From Acinetobacter kyonggiensis (GTDB lineage Bacteria > Pseudomonadota > Gammaproteobacteria > Pseudomonadales > Moraxellaceae), in contig NZ_FNPK01000004.1 of NCBI RefSeq assembly GCF_900107285.1, positions 161,674-225,673 of the forward strand: a DNA stretch of 64,000 nt, read 5' to 3'. The notes below the pieces were generated by a model that was not told the origin of the DNA, ran no database searches, and saw only the letters and a list, made by a program, of their open reading frames with translations. A program made the position numbers and the translations under genes. Positions 34,667-44,644 of the stretch are shown here, piece by piece. The number at the start of each line of letters is the position of its first letter. The stretch's first letter is position 1.

Positions 34667-36220
34667 ATGAAAAATAATGTTCTGATTGTTGGTGCAGGGC
34701 CAACGGGTTTAATCCTTGCACTTTGGCTCAGTAAACAAGGGATTCCTGTCCGAATTATTGATAAAAATGCAGAACCCAGTCAAAGCTCACGGGCACTGGG
34801 TATTCATGCACGCACGCTCGAATTATATCAACAGATGGATTTGGCAGAAGAAGTCATTCAAGCGGGTTATCCGAATATACAGCTCAATTTATGGGCATTG
34901 GGGAAAAAACGTGGTGTTTTGAAATTAATCGAACAAGGCAAAACACTCACGCCCTATCCTTTTATTTTAATCTATCCACAAGATCAACATGAACGACTGC
35001 TGATCCGACATTTAGAAAAATTGGGGGTGCATGTTGAACGCTCCAGCGAACTGATTAGTTTCAGCCATCATTCAGACCATATTTGTGCAGAAATTCGTAG
35101 CCCAAAGGGTTTAGAGCACTATTCTGCCCGTTTTTTGGGTGCCTGTGATGGCGGAAAATCACCTATACGACATCAATTAGGGCTGAAATTTTCTGGTGGA
35201 ACGTATTCAAAACTTTTCTATGTTGCGGATGTCAACGTACAAGGAACTGCTGTCGATGGTGGTGTGCATATTTCTTTAGATCGAGAGGATTTTGTTTTAT
35301 TGTTTTCTTATGGGCAACTCGGACAAGCACGCCTGATTGGGCTAATTCGTGAGGATCGTATTCAAGCTGGGCAAAACTTAAGCTTTGATGATGTCGCACA
35401 TACCGCTATTCAAGACCTAGGTCTAACCATCGAAAAGGTCAACTGGTTTTCGACCTATCGCGTGCATCATCGTATTGTTTCAGACTATCGCATCAGTAAC
35501 GTTTTTCTGCTGGGTGATGCCGCACATTTACATAGTCCAGCAGGTGCTCAAGGGATGAATACGGGTATTGGTGATGCCATTAATCTGGCTTGGAAATTAG
35601 CCGCAGTTATCAAAGGTCAAGCCTCGGAACAACTGTTAGAAAGCTATCAAATTGAACGGCGAGCATTTGCTAAAAAACTGGTAAAAAGCACCGATCGAAT
35701 CTTTAGTATAATCACCGCAGAAGGTGCTTTAGCCGCTGAAATTAGAACCAAAATTGCTCCCTATCTATTGCCTAAAATTTACAACAATGCGCCACTGAGT
35801 CACTTCATTTTCCGTATCATTTCACAGCTTGGCATCCATTATCGGCACAGTCCACTCAGCCAAGGCAAAACTGGTAAAATTCATGCAGGTGATCGGTTAC
35901 CTTGGATTCAACAAGCACAAAGCAATAATTTTAAAACTTTAAAACAGATGCTTTGGCAGATTCATGTCTATGGCACAGCACAGTCAGAACTACAAACATG
36001 GTGCCATCAGCACAATTTGCCTTTATCCAAATTTGTTTGGGATACGAACTGCAAAAAGGTCGGTTTACTCGAAAATGCGGTTTATCTCATTCGTCCTGAT
36101 ACCTATATCGCCTTGATAGATGCACAAGCCAACATCGACACTTTGGAACAATATTTTCAAAAAATACAGATGAAATATCCAGAAAAAATAGAAGCGAACA
36201 GCAAAAATATGCTTGGATAA
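34667..36220 (+). CDS. FAD-dependent monooxygenase (PheA/TfdB type)
   Basis: A 517-residue aromatic-hydroxylase-like flavoprotein. The Rossmann motif is GAGPTG (about residues 8-13), the second FAD motif reads GDAAHLHSPAGAQGMNTG (about 282-299), and DGGKSPIRHQLGL is the DG motif. The C-terminal part (about 380-510) resembles the thioredoxin-like dimerisation domain of phenol-type hydroxylases. Substrates in this family are phenols, polyketides and similar compounds; the one here is unknown. No catabolic genes are adjacent, so it is an isolated gene. It ends two bases from the convergent xerC stop. Confidence 0.88.
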   Translation: MKNNVLIVGAGPTGLILALWLSKQGIPVRIIDKNAEPSQSSRALGIHARTLELYQQMDLAEEVIQAGYPNIQLNLWALGKKRGVLKLIEQGKTLTPYPFILIYPQDQHERLLIRHLEKLGVHVERSSELISFSHHSDHICAEIRSPKGLEHYSARFLGACDGGKSPIRHQLGLKFSGGTYSKLFYVADVNVQGTAVDGGVHISLDREDFVLLFSYGQLGQARLIGLIREDRIQAGQNLSFDDVAHTAIQDLGLTIEKVNWFSTYRVHHRIVSDYRISNVFLLGDAAHLHSPAGAQGMNTGIGDAINLAWKLAAVIKGQASEQLLESYQIERRAFAKKLVKSTDRIFSIITAEGALAAEIRTKIAPYLLPKIYNNAPLSHFIFRIISQLGIHYRHSPLSQGKTGKIHAGDRLPWIQQAQSNNFKTLKQMLWQIHVYGTAQSELQTWCHQHNLPLSKFVWDTNCKKVGLLENAVYLIRPDTYIALIDAQANIDTLEQYFQKIQMKYPEKIEANSKNMLG

Positions 36221-36222
36221 AA

Positions 36223-37143
36223 TTAAGATTTTTGTGCTCGTGGATGTGCCTGATCATACACTTTCGCCAACTGCTCAAAATCGACATGGGTATAAATTTG
36301 CGTGGTGGTTAAATTACTATGCCCTAACATTTCTTGCACCGCACGCAAATCACCACTATTCGACAACATATGACTGGCAAAACAGTGTCTTAACAAATGT
36401 GGATGTAAATCGATATTTACCCCTGCACGTTGTGCTTGAAATTTCACCCGATTTTCAATTTGTCGTGCACCCAACGGATTACCTTTTTGGGTAATAAATA
36501 CATTGGCCTCAGGCACAAAATCACCATTCCAAAGGGGATAAACTTGTAACCATTGCATGACTGCATCTTTGGCTTTTGAACCAAAAGGCACCACACGTGT
36601 TTTATTGCCTTTACCGATAATACGTAAAAGAAGTCGATTAAAATCAATATCTTTAATACGTAGCCCTTGTACTTCTGCCAAGCGTAAACCACTGGAATAC
36701 AACAATTCTAAAATGGCTTTATCACGCAGCCACATTTGTTGCTGTACTTCACTTTCAGGTTTGGGCTGATCTAAAATTTGGTTAATCGTTTCAATATCCA
36801 CCATACCCGGCAAAGGTCTAGGTTGGCGTTTTAACTGAAAATCATCGGCTGGATTAAAAGCCAAATATTGACCCTGCTCTGCCCATTTCATAAACTGCCG
36901 AATCGAAGATAATAAGCGTTGTAAACTACTGGAGCTGAGTTGTTGCCATTCTACTTTTTGAGCTAAAAATTCACGTAAATCTGTAGATTCCACATTCATT
37001 AAACTGAGTTTTTTCACTGCACAAAAATTTAAAAAATCGGAAACATCACGATCATACGCTTGTAGTGTATGTTTGGATTGATTTTGAATTTCTCGTTCTT
37101 TAAGCCACATCACCAATAAATCCGTTGGAGAATAGTTCTGCAT
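36223..37143 (-). CDS. xerC: Site-specific tyrosine recombinase XerC
   Basis: With XerD it resolves chromosome dimers at dif. The chosen ATG at 37143 gives 306 residues (MQNYSPTDLLVMWLKEREI), close to the family length; the longest frame starts with TTG at 37194 and adds 17 residues. All catalytic residues are visible: Arg in SSGLRLAEVQ, Lys in GKGNKTRVVPF, HLLRH, LGHSNLTTTQIYTH with the nucleophilic Tyr. The neighbours lysA, dapF and lptM on the same strand mirror the dapF-xerC order of E. coli. Confidence 0.93.
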   Translation of the reverse strand: MQNYSPTDLLVMWLKEREIQNQSKHTLQAYDRDVSDFLNFCAVKKLSLMNVESTDLREFLAQKVEWQQLSSSSLQRLLSSIRQFMKWAEQGQYLAFNPADDFQLKRQPRPLPGMVDIETINQILDQPKPESEVQQQMWLRDKAILELLYSSGLRLAEVQGLRIKDIDFNRLLLRIIGKGNKTRVVPFGSKAKDAVMQWLQVYPLWNGDFVPEANVFITQKGNPLGARQIENRVKFQAQRAGVNIDLHPHLLRHCFASHMLSNSGDLRAVQEMLGHSNLTTTQIYTHVDFEQLAKVYDQAHPRAQKS

Positions 37144-37295
37144 TTCAGGCTCAATCACATTTTTTCTCACTGTATTTAATCGGTTTTTATTCAAAATTCA
37201 ATCGTAAATAGAGAATTTATGCTGCAACTTTTTCATACTATCGGCTCCATTCTAACTTACCTAAGCAATCATGCTATCAACTAGATGCTCAAATA

Positions 37296-37326
37296 AAAAA
37301 GCACCATCATAATGACAGTGCTTTTT
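37296..37326 (-). terminator. Rho-independent terminator after dapF
   Basis: On the minus strand, AAAAAGCAC pairs with GTGCTTTTTT around a loop of about 13 bases containing a small CAT/ATG stem. It separates dapF from xerC transcription, so xerC may have a promoter of its own. Confidence 0.8.
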
Positions 37327-37343
37327 AATCAAACCATGCATTT

Positions 37344-38189
37344 TTATGCTTGGTAATAACTCAAATCGATACGGCCTTCATAGACATTTGCTGTTGGACC
37401 CGTCATCCAAACCACATCGCCTTCACGCCATTCAATTTGCAATTTACCACCAGCCAGTTCAATTTCCACAGCATTACCTAGTAGACCACGGCGCATACCT
37501 GAAATTGCAGCTGCGCAAGCACCTGTACCACACGCTAAAGTTTCACCTACACCACGCTCAAATACACGTAAGCGCGCATGTGTTTCATCCATAATTTGCA
37601 TAAAGCCCGCATTGACACGTTGCGGAAAACGTTCATGTGACTCAACTTGTGGCCCCATTCCTGCAACATCAGCAGTCAACACATCAGGAACAATTGTCAC
37701 TGCATGCGGATTACCCATATTCACCACATCAATGATAATACTTTCATCATTGGCCAAATCTAAGCTATATAGGTTTTCAGGCTCATCAGCAAGGAATGGA
37801 ATTTGGTTCGGTAAGAATTTTGGATAGCCCATATTGACGCGAACCCAGCCATTTTGACCCAGTTCAGGTTCAACAATCCCCGCTTTGGTTTGTACTTTAA
37901 TTTTGGTTTTGGTGGTCAATTTGCGCTCATGCACAAAGCGTGTAAAACAACGAACACCATTACCACACTGTTCAACTTCAGAACCATCCGCATTAAAAAT
38001 ACGATATTTAAAATCGACATTGGGTAAATCGGGTGGTTCAACAATCAGTAATTGGTCAAAACCAATCCCGAAATGACGGTCAGCTAAACGCTGAATGGTC
38101 ATAGTATCTAGGTAAGCACGCTGGCTGATCAGATCAACCACCATAAAGTCATTGCCTAGACCATGCATTTTAGTAAATTCTAAAAACAT
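37344..38189 (-). CDS. dapF: Diaminopimelate epimerase
   Basis: A 281-residue PLP-independent racemase that interconverts LL- and meso-diaminopimelate for lysine and peptidoglycan. The ATG at 38189 has AAGGAG nine bases upstream and gives [19 protein letters not shown], the family start; the frame back to 38255 is a false extension into lysA. The two catalytic cysteines sit in CGNGVRC (about Cys73) and CGTGACAAA (about Cys220). The gene follows lysA by 13 bp, so both final lysine steps are co-expressed. Confidence 0.96.
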   Translation of the reverse strand: MFLEFTKMHGLGNDFMVVDLISQRAYLDTMTIQRLADRHFGIGFDQLLIVEPPDLPNVDFKYRIFNADGSEVEQCGNGVRCFTRFVHERKLTTKTKIKVQTKAGIVEPELGQNGWVRVNMGYPKFLPNQIPFLADEPENLYSLDLANDESIIIDVVNMGNPHAVTIVPDVLTADVAGMGPQVESHERFPQRVNAGFMQIMDETHARLRVFERGVGETLACGTGACAAAISGMRRGLLGNAVEIELAGGKLQIEWREGDVVWMTGPTANVYEGRIDLSYYQA

Positions 38190-38202
38190 CTTGAATGACT
38201 CC

Positions 38203-39447
38203 TTAAGGCAATAAGCGTTCTTTATCCCATAATGATTGTATGGTTTCACGTTCACGAATTAAATGCGCTTGATCACCATCGACCATCACTTCAGCCGCAC
38301 GACCACGACTGTTGTAATTTGAACTCATCACAAAACCGTATGCACCTGCACCCAAGACGGCAAGGACATCATTTTCTTGAAGCGCTAACTGGCGTTCTTT
38401 ACCCAAAAAATCGCCCGTTTCACAAATCGCGCCCACCACATCCCATTCTTTTGCTTCAACATCGGTACGTGGTGTCACTTCTTGAATATCCATCCATGCT
38501 TCATATAAAGCTGGACGAATCAAGTCATTCATTGCCGCATCAATAATGGCAAAATTACGATGATTGGTCGGTTTGAGTAAATCTACTTTGGTGAGCAATA
38601 CACCTGCATTGGCAGAAATACTACGTCCCGGTTCCATATACACTTTTAAGCCCAATTTTTCTAAAGCAGGCTTCAGTGCATTGGCATATTCAGTAACGGT
38701 TGGTGGCACTTCATCTTTATAGGTCACGCCTAAACCACCACCGATGTCGATGTGTTTAAGATGAATACCCAGCTCTTTCAATTTTTCAATCATCATGATC
38801 ACACGATCAAGTGCATCGACAAAAGGCTGAGTTTCAGTGAGTTGCGAACCAATATGACAGTCAATGCCAATCACATTTAAATTCGACAATGAAGCTGCAT
38901 ATTGATAGGTTTCAAATACGCTGTCAGATGGAATACCAAATTTATTTTCTTTTAAACCCGTCGAAATGTATGGATGTGTTTTCGCATCGACATCTGGGTT
39001 GACACGTAAAGAAACAGGTGCTTTTTGCCCCAATTCAGCCGCAACTTTTTGAATGCGATCCAGCTCTGCATATGACTCAACATTGAAGCAAGCAATGCCC
39101 ACTTCTAAAGCTTTTTTAATGTCTGCTTCTGATTTACCTAGACCAGAGAATACAATTTTAGAAGCATCCCCACCCGCTTTCAATACACGAGCAAGCTCAC
39201 CGCCAGTCACAATATCAAAACCAGCACCTTGCTTGGCCAATACATTCAATACCGCAATATTTGAGTTTGACTTTACCGCAAAACAAATTTGATGATCGAT
39301 AAAGCTAAATGCACGATCCATATCGAGATAATGCTTTTCAAAAGTGGCTTTTGAATAAACATAAAGTGGCGTGCCAAATTGCTGCGCAAGTTGTTGCAAT
39401 GAACATTGCTCTGCGTGCAAAACCCCATGAATGCGGGTAAAACTCAT
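38203..39447 (-). CDS. lysA: Diaminopimelate decarboxylase
   Basis: A 414-residue PLP enzyme making lysine from meso-diaminopimelate. The Schiff-base lysine is Lys59 in [17 protein letters not shown] (about 235) binds the cofactor phosphate, [11 protein letters not shown] follows and CETGDFL carries the cysteine that completes the second active site of the dimer. Length is normal. It sits between lptM (24 bp upstream) and dapF (13 bp downstream) in one operon. Confidence 0.97.
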   Translation of the reverse strand: MSFTRIHGVLHAEQCSLQQLAQQFGTPLYVYSKATFEKHYLDMDRAFSFIDHQICFAVKSNSNIAVLNVLAKQGAGFDIVTGGELARVLKAGGDASKIVFSGLGKSEADIKKALEVGIACFNVESYAELDRIQKVAAELGQKAPVSLRVNPDVDAKTHPYISTGLKENKFGIPSDSVFETYQYAASLSNLNVIGIDCHIGSQLTETQPFVDALDRVIMMIEKLKELGIHLKHIDIGGGLGVTYKDEVPPTVTEYANALKPALEKLGLKVYMEPGRSISANAGVLLTKVDLLKPTNHRNFAIIDAAMNDLIRPALYEAWMDIQEVTPRTDVEAKEWDVVGAICETGDFLGKERQLALQENDVLAVLGAGAYGFVMSSNYNSRGRAAEVMVDGDQAHLIRERETIQSLWDKERLLP

Positions 39448-39471
39448 GAATGTATCCTTTCTATGAAAGCG

Positions 39472-39702
39472 TTAAGGTGTAGAAGGCTGATTAGACTCAG
39501 TATTCGGTGTTTCAAGCTCTTTCTGTTCAGATTGTTGATTCTGTTCAGACTGCTTTTTGGAATCGACATTGGGATATAACAAATACTTGGAACGCTTGTC
39601 GTAATTTTGATCATTCGGTAACTGTAAAGCTCCAGATTGACCACAACCGACCAAGGCAAAACCTGTCGCCAATAAACTGATGTAGCAAATGACAAGACGC
39701 AT
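39472..39702 (-). CDS. lptM: LPS-assembly lipoprotein LptM (YifL-like)
   Basis: A 76-residue lipoprotein. A signal peptide with lipobox LVGC (cleavage before Cys20) is followed by GQSGALQLPNDQN, close to the CGQKGPLxLP block of LptM, formerly YifL, which helps LptD-LptE mature. The rest is a hydrophilic Gln/Glu/Ser-rich tail. LptM/YifL lies next to dapF in E. coli, and here it precedes lysA-dapF, so both sequence and context agree. The overlapping frame on the same strand (39444-39710) is a shadow. Confidence 0.85.
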   Translation of the reverse strand: MRLVICYISLLATGFALVGCGQSGALQLPNDQNYDKRSKYLLYPNVDSKKQSEQNQQSEQKELETPNTESNQPSTP

Positions 39703-39790
39703 CTGACCACCTATCCTATGTTTTCAAAGAAGTATAACTCGATCACAGCCGTGACCAAAGTGCTAAACGCTAGAGATTATCGTGAGTTAA

Positions 39791-39822
39791 AAAAAAACGC
39801 CAGTTTCAAACTGGCGTTTTTC
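39791..39822 (-). terminator. Rho-independent terminator of the CycA-type gene
   Basis: AACGCCAGTTT and AAACTGGCGTT form the stem with A and T tracts on both sides. It lies 14 bases from the permease stop and 90 bases upstream of lptM. Confidence 0.88.
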
Positions 39823-39835
39823 ACCAACAAAGGGC

Positions 39836-41251
39836 TTATTTATGTTTCGGTTTATAGAAACCAAAGTAACCAATAATCAAGATAATAAACCAAATTGGAC
39901 TAACCATCAGTGCTTTCATGGTATCGGCTTCTAATGACAAAACGTAAATCACGCCAATAAAGAAGATGATAACGACCCAACAGGTAAACAATCCACCAGG
40001 TAATTTAAAGGTTGATTTCGCATGAAGTTCTGGACGCGTTTTATAGTAAACAATATAGCTCCAGATAATCATTAACCATACACAGATGAACAAAATGGTT
40101 GAAAGTGTGGTGGCCAAAGTAAAGGCTTCAACAGTATTCGGTACAAAGTACTGAAGTGCAGCACCTAACAACAAACATACCGCAGAGAAATACAAGGCAT
40201 TGGCAGGAACAGCACGCTTATTTAAATGTCCAAATGCTTTAGGTCCTTGTTCTTCACGAGATAAACCAAACAACATCCGACTGGTTGAAAATACACCGCT
40301 GTTCATAGATGACATCACTGAAGATAACACCACCAAATTCATGATGATTGCAGCTGCGGCAATACCTGCTTGACTAAACAAGTTTACAAAAGGACTAACC
40401 GTTGGATCAATTTTATTCCATGGTGTCACGGACATAACAATCACCAGTGCCAACACATAGAAAATAATGATACGCACTGGAATCGAGTTCACGGCTTTTG
40501 GTAAGTTACGTTCAGGATCTTTGGTTTCAGCCGCAGTTGTACCCACAAGTTCCACGCCCACAAAAGCAAAAATTGCAATTTGGAAACCCGCAAGGAAGCC
40601 TGTCGCACCTGTTGGGAAAATACCACCATGTGACCATAAATGCGTAAACGAGGCAACCTCACCTGCTGTCGAGGTAAAACCAGTAAAGATCATCCATAAG
40701 CCGACACCAATCAGCACGACAATGGCAATAATCTTAATTAATGCAAACCAGAACTCGAGTTCACCGAACAGTTTTACAGTCACAAGGTTTAAACCGATGA
40801 TGAAAACAATCGCGGCAATACTGATCATGACCCCTTCTGCTGGGCTAAAGGGCATTCCATTATTAAAGAACTGTAAGTAATAAATAATCGCAGAAAGATC
40901 GGCAATCCCTATCGTGATCCAGCACAACCAATAGGTCCAGCCGACAAAATAGCCTGCCCACGGTCCAATTAAATCGGTACAGAAATCAATAAAAGATTTG
41001 TACTGTAAGTTAGATAGCAATAATTCGCCAAGCGCACGCATGACAAAAAACACCATAAAACCAATAATCATATAAATAATTAAAATTGAAGGACCCGCTA
41101 GGCTGATGGTTTTACCCGACCCCATGAACAATCCCGTACCAATTGCCCCACCGATTGCAATCAATTGCAAATGTCGATTAGACAAACTTCGTTGCAGTTC
41201 ACCATTTTCAGCGGTCGAACTTGTATTTTGATGTGACATTATTTCATTCAT
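39836..41251 (-). CDS. cycA: D-serine/D-alanine/glycine transporter CycA
   Basis: A 471-residue APC-family proton symporter with 12 helices. It matches CycA of E. coli almost word for word at the start (NRHLQLIAIGGAIGTGLFMG) and through GELEFWFA, FAFVGVELVGTTAAETKDP, and NSGVFSTSRMLFGL. It takes up glycine, D-alanine and D-serine. The start is MNEIMSHQ; the second Met at 41239 is an equally possible start because the upstream region has only a weak Shine-Dalgarno. It is divergent from a Na+:alanine symporter. Confidence 0.88.
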   Translation of the reverse strand: MNEIMSHQNTSSTAENGELQRSLSNRHLQLIAIGGAIGTGLFMGSGKTISLAGPSILIIYMIIGFMVFFVMRALGELLLSNLQYKSFIDFCTDLIGPWAGYFVGWTYWLCWITIGIADLSAIIYYLQFFNNGMPFSPAEGVMISIAAIVFIIGLNLVTVKLFGELEFWFALIKIIAIVVLIGVGLWMIFTGFTSTAGEVASFTHLWSHGGIFPTGATGFLAGFQIAIFAFVGVELVGTTAAETKDPERNLPKAVNSIPVRIIIFYVLALVIVMSVTPWNKIDPTVSPFVNLFSQAGIAAAAIIMNLVVLSSVMSSMNSGVFSTSRMLFGLSREEQGPKAFGHLNKRAVPANALYFSAVCLLLGAALQYFVPNTVEAFTLATTLSTILFICVWLMIIWSYIVYYKTRPELHAKSTFKLPGGLFTCWVVIIFFIGVIYVLSLEADTMKALMVSPIWFIILIIGYFGFYKPKHK

Positions 41252-41651
41252 CTTCGACGTCTATCGCAACAAATTAACGTAAAAAATACAGAAAACAATA
41301 AAAAACTGTGCACTATCTATATTTTCTAATTAAGTAAGTAAGTTAATTTATTTTTCTTATATAGAAAAATGATGAAAAATTGATTTAAAAATAAACATAA
41401 ATAATTCATTTTAAATGCTTGTAAAAGTGCTGAACTTTAGCTAAAAAATAAATAACAATAAAACAAAATGCTTTCATAACAAATCCAGCAGCAAGTAACA
41501 AAAATTAAAACCTTTTCAACCATAAGGAATAAATGTCTTAGTAGCGTTATAACAAATGATCAGGAAGGTCCCCAATATGGCACACCACTTGCTTAAGCAT
41601 TGATAAATCTAAATAAGCCATTCACGAAACTCTAGACGAAAAGAAGAAGCT
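41252..41651. other. Divergent promoter region of two amino-acid carriers
   Basis: 400 AT-rich bases between cycA and the AGCS gene. Both promoters must lie here. TATAAC occurs at about 41551 on the plus strand, without a good -35. I see no clear operator or RNA element. Confidence 0.45.
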
Positions 41652-43010
41652 ATGATGCAAAACTTACAATCGATAATGGAAACACTCAGCGGATGGGTCT
41701 GGGGTCCGTACATGTTGGTACTGATTGTCGGTACTGGTGTATTTCTCACATTCCGTCTCATGTTCTGGCAATTTCGTATGCTGCCACTGGCCTTTAAACA
41801 GGTTTTTGGTAAGCATCCTCAAGCTAAATCCCATGCAGGAGATATTTCACATTTTGCCTCGCTCATGACAGCACTCTCCGCCACTATTGGTACAGGTAAC
41901 ATTGCGGGTGTGGCAACAGCATGCGTTCTAGGTGGCCCCGGTGCCGTCTTTTGGATGTGGATGACGGCTTTATTTGGTATGGCAACCAAATATGGTGAAG
42001 GTGTACTGGCCGTCAAATATCGCGTTAAAAATGAAAATGGGATGATGTCCGGTGGTCCCATGTATTACATCGAACATGGCTTAAAATGGAAATGGCTGGC
42101 TCTGATTTTTGCATTCTTTGGCACCGTGGCTTCTTTTGGTATTGGTAGTTCAGTACAGTCCAATACTGTTGCGCTTGCCGTGCAAAACAGCATGGGTATT
42201 GAAACGTGGGTTACAGGCATCATCATTACTGTTTTCTCTGCCTTGGTGATTTTAGGCGGGATTAAATCCATTGCTAAAGCAGCAACTGTAATTGTTCCTG
42301 TCATGGCGGTGGGCTATGTTGCTGGTGGTTTAATCATTATTCTTAACCACCTTGAGTTGGTTGTACCTGCACTGGAATTGATCTTTAAAGATGCATTTAC
42401 GGGCGAAGCGGTTGCAGGTGGTGCAATTGGTGCTGTGATTCGTTACGGGGTCGCACGTGGTGTCTTCTCTAACGAAGCCGGTATGGGTTCGGCACCGATT
42501 GCAGCGGCAGCGGCAAAAACAGATCATCCAGCACGTCAGGGTTTGGTTTCAATGACAGGAACTTTTATTGACACCATTATTGTTTGTAGTATTACCGGTA
42601 TTGTCTTGGTGATGGGTTTCATCATGGCAGGCAACACCTTTGGAAATGAAACAGGTGCTGTACTCACGACGCGTGTCTTTGATCAATTATTACCCGGTGT
42701 CGGCGGTTGGGTGGTAACGCTCGGTATTATTTTCTTTGCCTACTCAACTATTTTAGGTTGGTGTTATTACGGTGAAAAATGTTGTACTTATATTTTCGGA
42801 GAAAAGTACGTACTCATCTATCGTCTTATTTATATTGCGACAGTATTTATTGGCACCGTCGCCACGCTAGACTTGGTTTGGCTCTTTGCCGACACCTTCA
42901 ATGGCTTAATGGCTGTTCCAAACTTAATTGCACTCTTATTGCTCTCTACAGTGATTGCGAAAGAATCGAAAGATTTCATTGCAAAACGCAAGTCAGGCGA
43001 ATTGTATTAA
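41652..43010 (+). CDS. Sodium:alanine/glycine symporter (AGCS family)
   Basis: A 452-residue inner-membrane carrier. It starts after GAAGAAG and a doubled ATG. The family features are SALSATIGTGNIAGVATA with GGPGAVFWMWMTALFGMATKYGEGVL (two neighbouring blocks near residues 68-115) and GVFSNEAGMGSAPIAAA (about 270). Around ten helices are visible. AGCS carriers take up alanine and glycine with sodium. It is divergent from cycA and followed by a terminator. Confidence 0.9.
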   Translation: MMQNLQSIMETLSGWVWGPYMLVLIVGTGVFLTFRLMFWQFRMLPLAFKQVFGKHPQAKSHAGDISHFASLMTALSATIGTGNIAGVATACVLGGPGAVFWMWMTALFGMATKYGEGVLAVKYRVKNENGMMSGGPMYYIEHGLKWKWLALIFAFFGTVASFGIGSSVQSNTVALAVQNSMGIETWVTGIIITVFSALVILGGIKSIAKAATVIVPVMAVGYVAGGLIIILNHLELVVPALELIFKDAFTGEAVAGGAIGAVIRYGVARGVFSNEAGMGSAPIAAAAAKTDHPARQGLVSMTGTFIDTIIVCSITGIVLVMGFIMAGNTFGNETGAVLTTRVFDQLLPGVGGWVVTLGIIFFAYSTILGWCYYGEKCCTYIFGEKYVLIYRLIYIATVFIGTVATLDLVWLFADTFNGLMAVPNLIALLLLSTVIAKESKDFIAKRKSGELY

Positions 43011-43025
43011 TTTCAGAAGTTCATC

Positions 43026-43051
43026 AAGCCACCTTCAAGGTGGCTTTTTTA
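43026..43051 (+). terminator. Rho-independent terminator
   Basis: AAGCCACCTT and AAGGTGGCTT frame a minimal CA loop and the transcript ends in TTTTTT. It lies 15 bases after the AGCS stop. Confidence 0.88.
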
Positions 43052-43141
43052 TGGACTCAAATTCTAGCAAGCATTCAATTCAGTAAAATTCATCTGTATG
43101 CTGTTATCAGATTATTCATTTTCAGCATTTAAAAATAAGAT

Positions 43142-44533
43142 ATGGCAAAAGCAAAAAGTGTTTACCGTTGTGAGCAATGCGGTGCTGATCATCCAAAATG
43201 GTCAGGTCAATGTTCGGAATGTGGCGAATGGAATAGCTTAACGGAAGTCCGTGTAGAACCTGCCGTCACTCATCGCGCCCAACCGAAAATGGGCGGTGGT
43301 TATGCAGGTCAAGTCGCCAACATTACCACCTTAAATAAAATTTCCGTTTCACATGAAACCCGCTTAGCAACAGGCATTGCTGAATTTGACCGTGTTTTAG
43401 GCGGTGGCTTGGTGACGGGTTCTGTGGTGTTGATTGGTGGTGATCCCGGTATTGGTAAATCAACCATTTTGTTACAAACTGCCACACACATGGCATCGGC
43501 ACAAAGTTCAGCGCTTTATGTCACCGGTGAGGAATCACTTTCACAAGTAGCGTTACGTGCCCATCGTTTAGAGTTACCGACAGACCATCTTCAAGTCATG
43601 GCGGAAACCTGTGTGGAACGAATTTGTGAAGTTTTAGCGCAAGTCCGTCCAGCAGTGGCCATTCTAGATTCGATTCAAACGCTGTATACCGAAACACTGC
43701 AATCTGCTCCCGGTGGAGTTTCACAGATTCGTGAATCTGCCGCACTGCTGACCCGTTTTGCTAAGAATAGTGGCACCTCACTGTTTCTGGTGGGGCATGT
43801 AACCAAAGAAGGTGCACTCGCTGGGCCGCGTGTTCTAGAACATATGGTCGATTGTGTGCTGTATTTTGAAGGTCAATCTGACTCACGGTATCGAATGATT
43901 CGTGCCGTCAAAAACCGTTTTGGTGCAGTCAATGAGTTAGGCGTGTTTGGTATGACCGATAAAGGCTTACGAGAGGTTGCCAATCCATCTGCGATTTTCT
44001 TAAGTCGTTATGATGAAGCCATTCCCGGTTCTATCGTCATGATTAGCCGTGAAGGTACGCGCCCACTCTTGGTTGAAGTACAAGCTTTGGTGGACGATGC
44101 ACATGGACAACCCCGCCGTGTTGCACTGGGTTTAGAACAAAACCGACTCAATATGCTGCTTGCCGTCATGCACCGTCACGGTGGCGTACAAACTTCAGGG
44201 CAAGATGTTTATGTCAATGTCGTCGGTGGTTTAAAAATTACCGAGACAGGTTCTGACCTTGCGGTGTTACTGGCCTGTGCTTCAAGTTTGCGCGGCAAAG
44301 CCTTACCACAACAACTGGCTGTATTTGGTGAAGTGGGACTCTCTGGTGAAATTCGTCCTGTACCAAATGGTCAAGAGCGATTAAAGGAAGCCATCAAACA
44401 TGGTTTCAAATATATTATTTTACCCAGAGGTAATGCTCCTCAAAAACCCATTGCAAATGTACAAATTATTTCAGTGGCACGTTTACATGAAGCATTAACC
44501 GAAGCCATGAACTTAACAGAAGAATTGGCTTAA
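43142..44533 (+). CDS. radA: DNA repair protein RadA
   Basis: A 463-residue RecA-like ATPase that helps branch migration and, in transformable bacteria, integration of incoming DNA. The N-terminal zinc finger has Cys10, Cys13, Cys24, Cys27 (CEQCGADHPKWSGQCSECGEW in two halves). Walker A is GGDPGIGKST (about 98), the RadA-specific KNRFG motif lies in RAVKNRFGAVNELG (about 255), and the Lon-like C-terminal domain carries GLSGEIRPV. Length is normal. Its link with comEC in this window is functional, not positional. Confidence 0.96.
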   Translation: MAKAKSVYRCEQCGADHPKWSGQCSECGEWNSLTEVRVEPAVTHRAQPKMGGGYAGQVANITTLNKISVSHETRLATGIAEFDRVLGGGLVTGSVVLIGGDPGIGKSTILLQTATHMASAQSSALYVTGEESLSQVALRAHRLELPTDHLQVMAETCVERICEVLAQVRPAVAILDSIQTLYTETLQSAPGGVSQIRESAALLTRFAKNSGTSLFLVGHVTKEGALAGPRVLEHMVDCVLYFEGQSDSRYRMIRAVKNRFGAVNELGVFGMTDKGLREVANPSAIFLSRYDEAIPGSIVMISREGTRPLLVEVQALVDDAHGQPRRVALGLEQNRLNMLLAVMHRHGGVQTSGQDVYVNVVGGLKITETGSDLAVLLACASSLRGKALPQQLAVFGEVGLSGEIRPVPNGQERLKEAIKHGFKYIILPRGNAPQKPIANVQIISVARLHEALTEAMNLTEELA

Positions 44534-44644
44534 GCTTAGACAGATGAAAGATTATGTAAAAAAAACACCAATTTAATATTGAAATTCGGTGTAAATGACT
44601 GCATAACTGTGTGGCTATAATTTATTTTTATTTAGGAAAAAACG

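Noticed and set aside
39444..39710. Second frame over the LptM gene
   Set aside because: Same strand, different frame, no lipobox or family pattern, and it starts later in the same transcript; a shadow of lptM.
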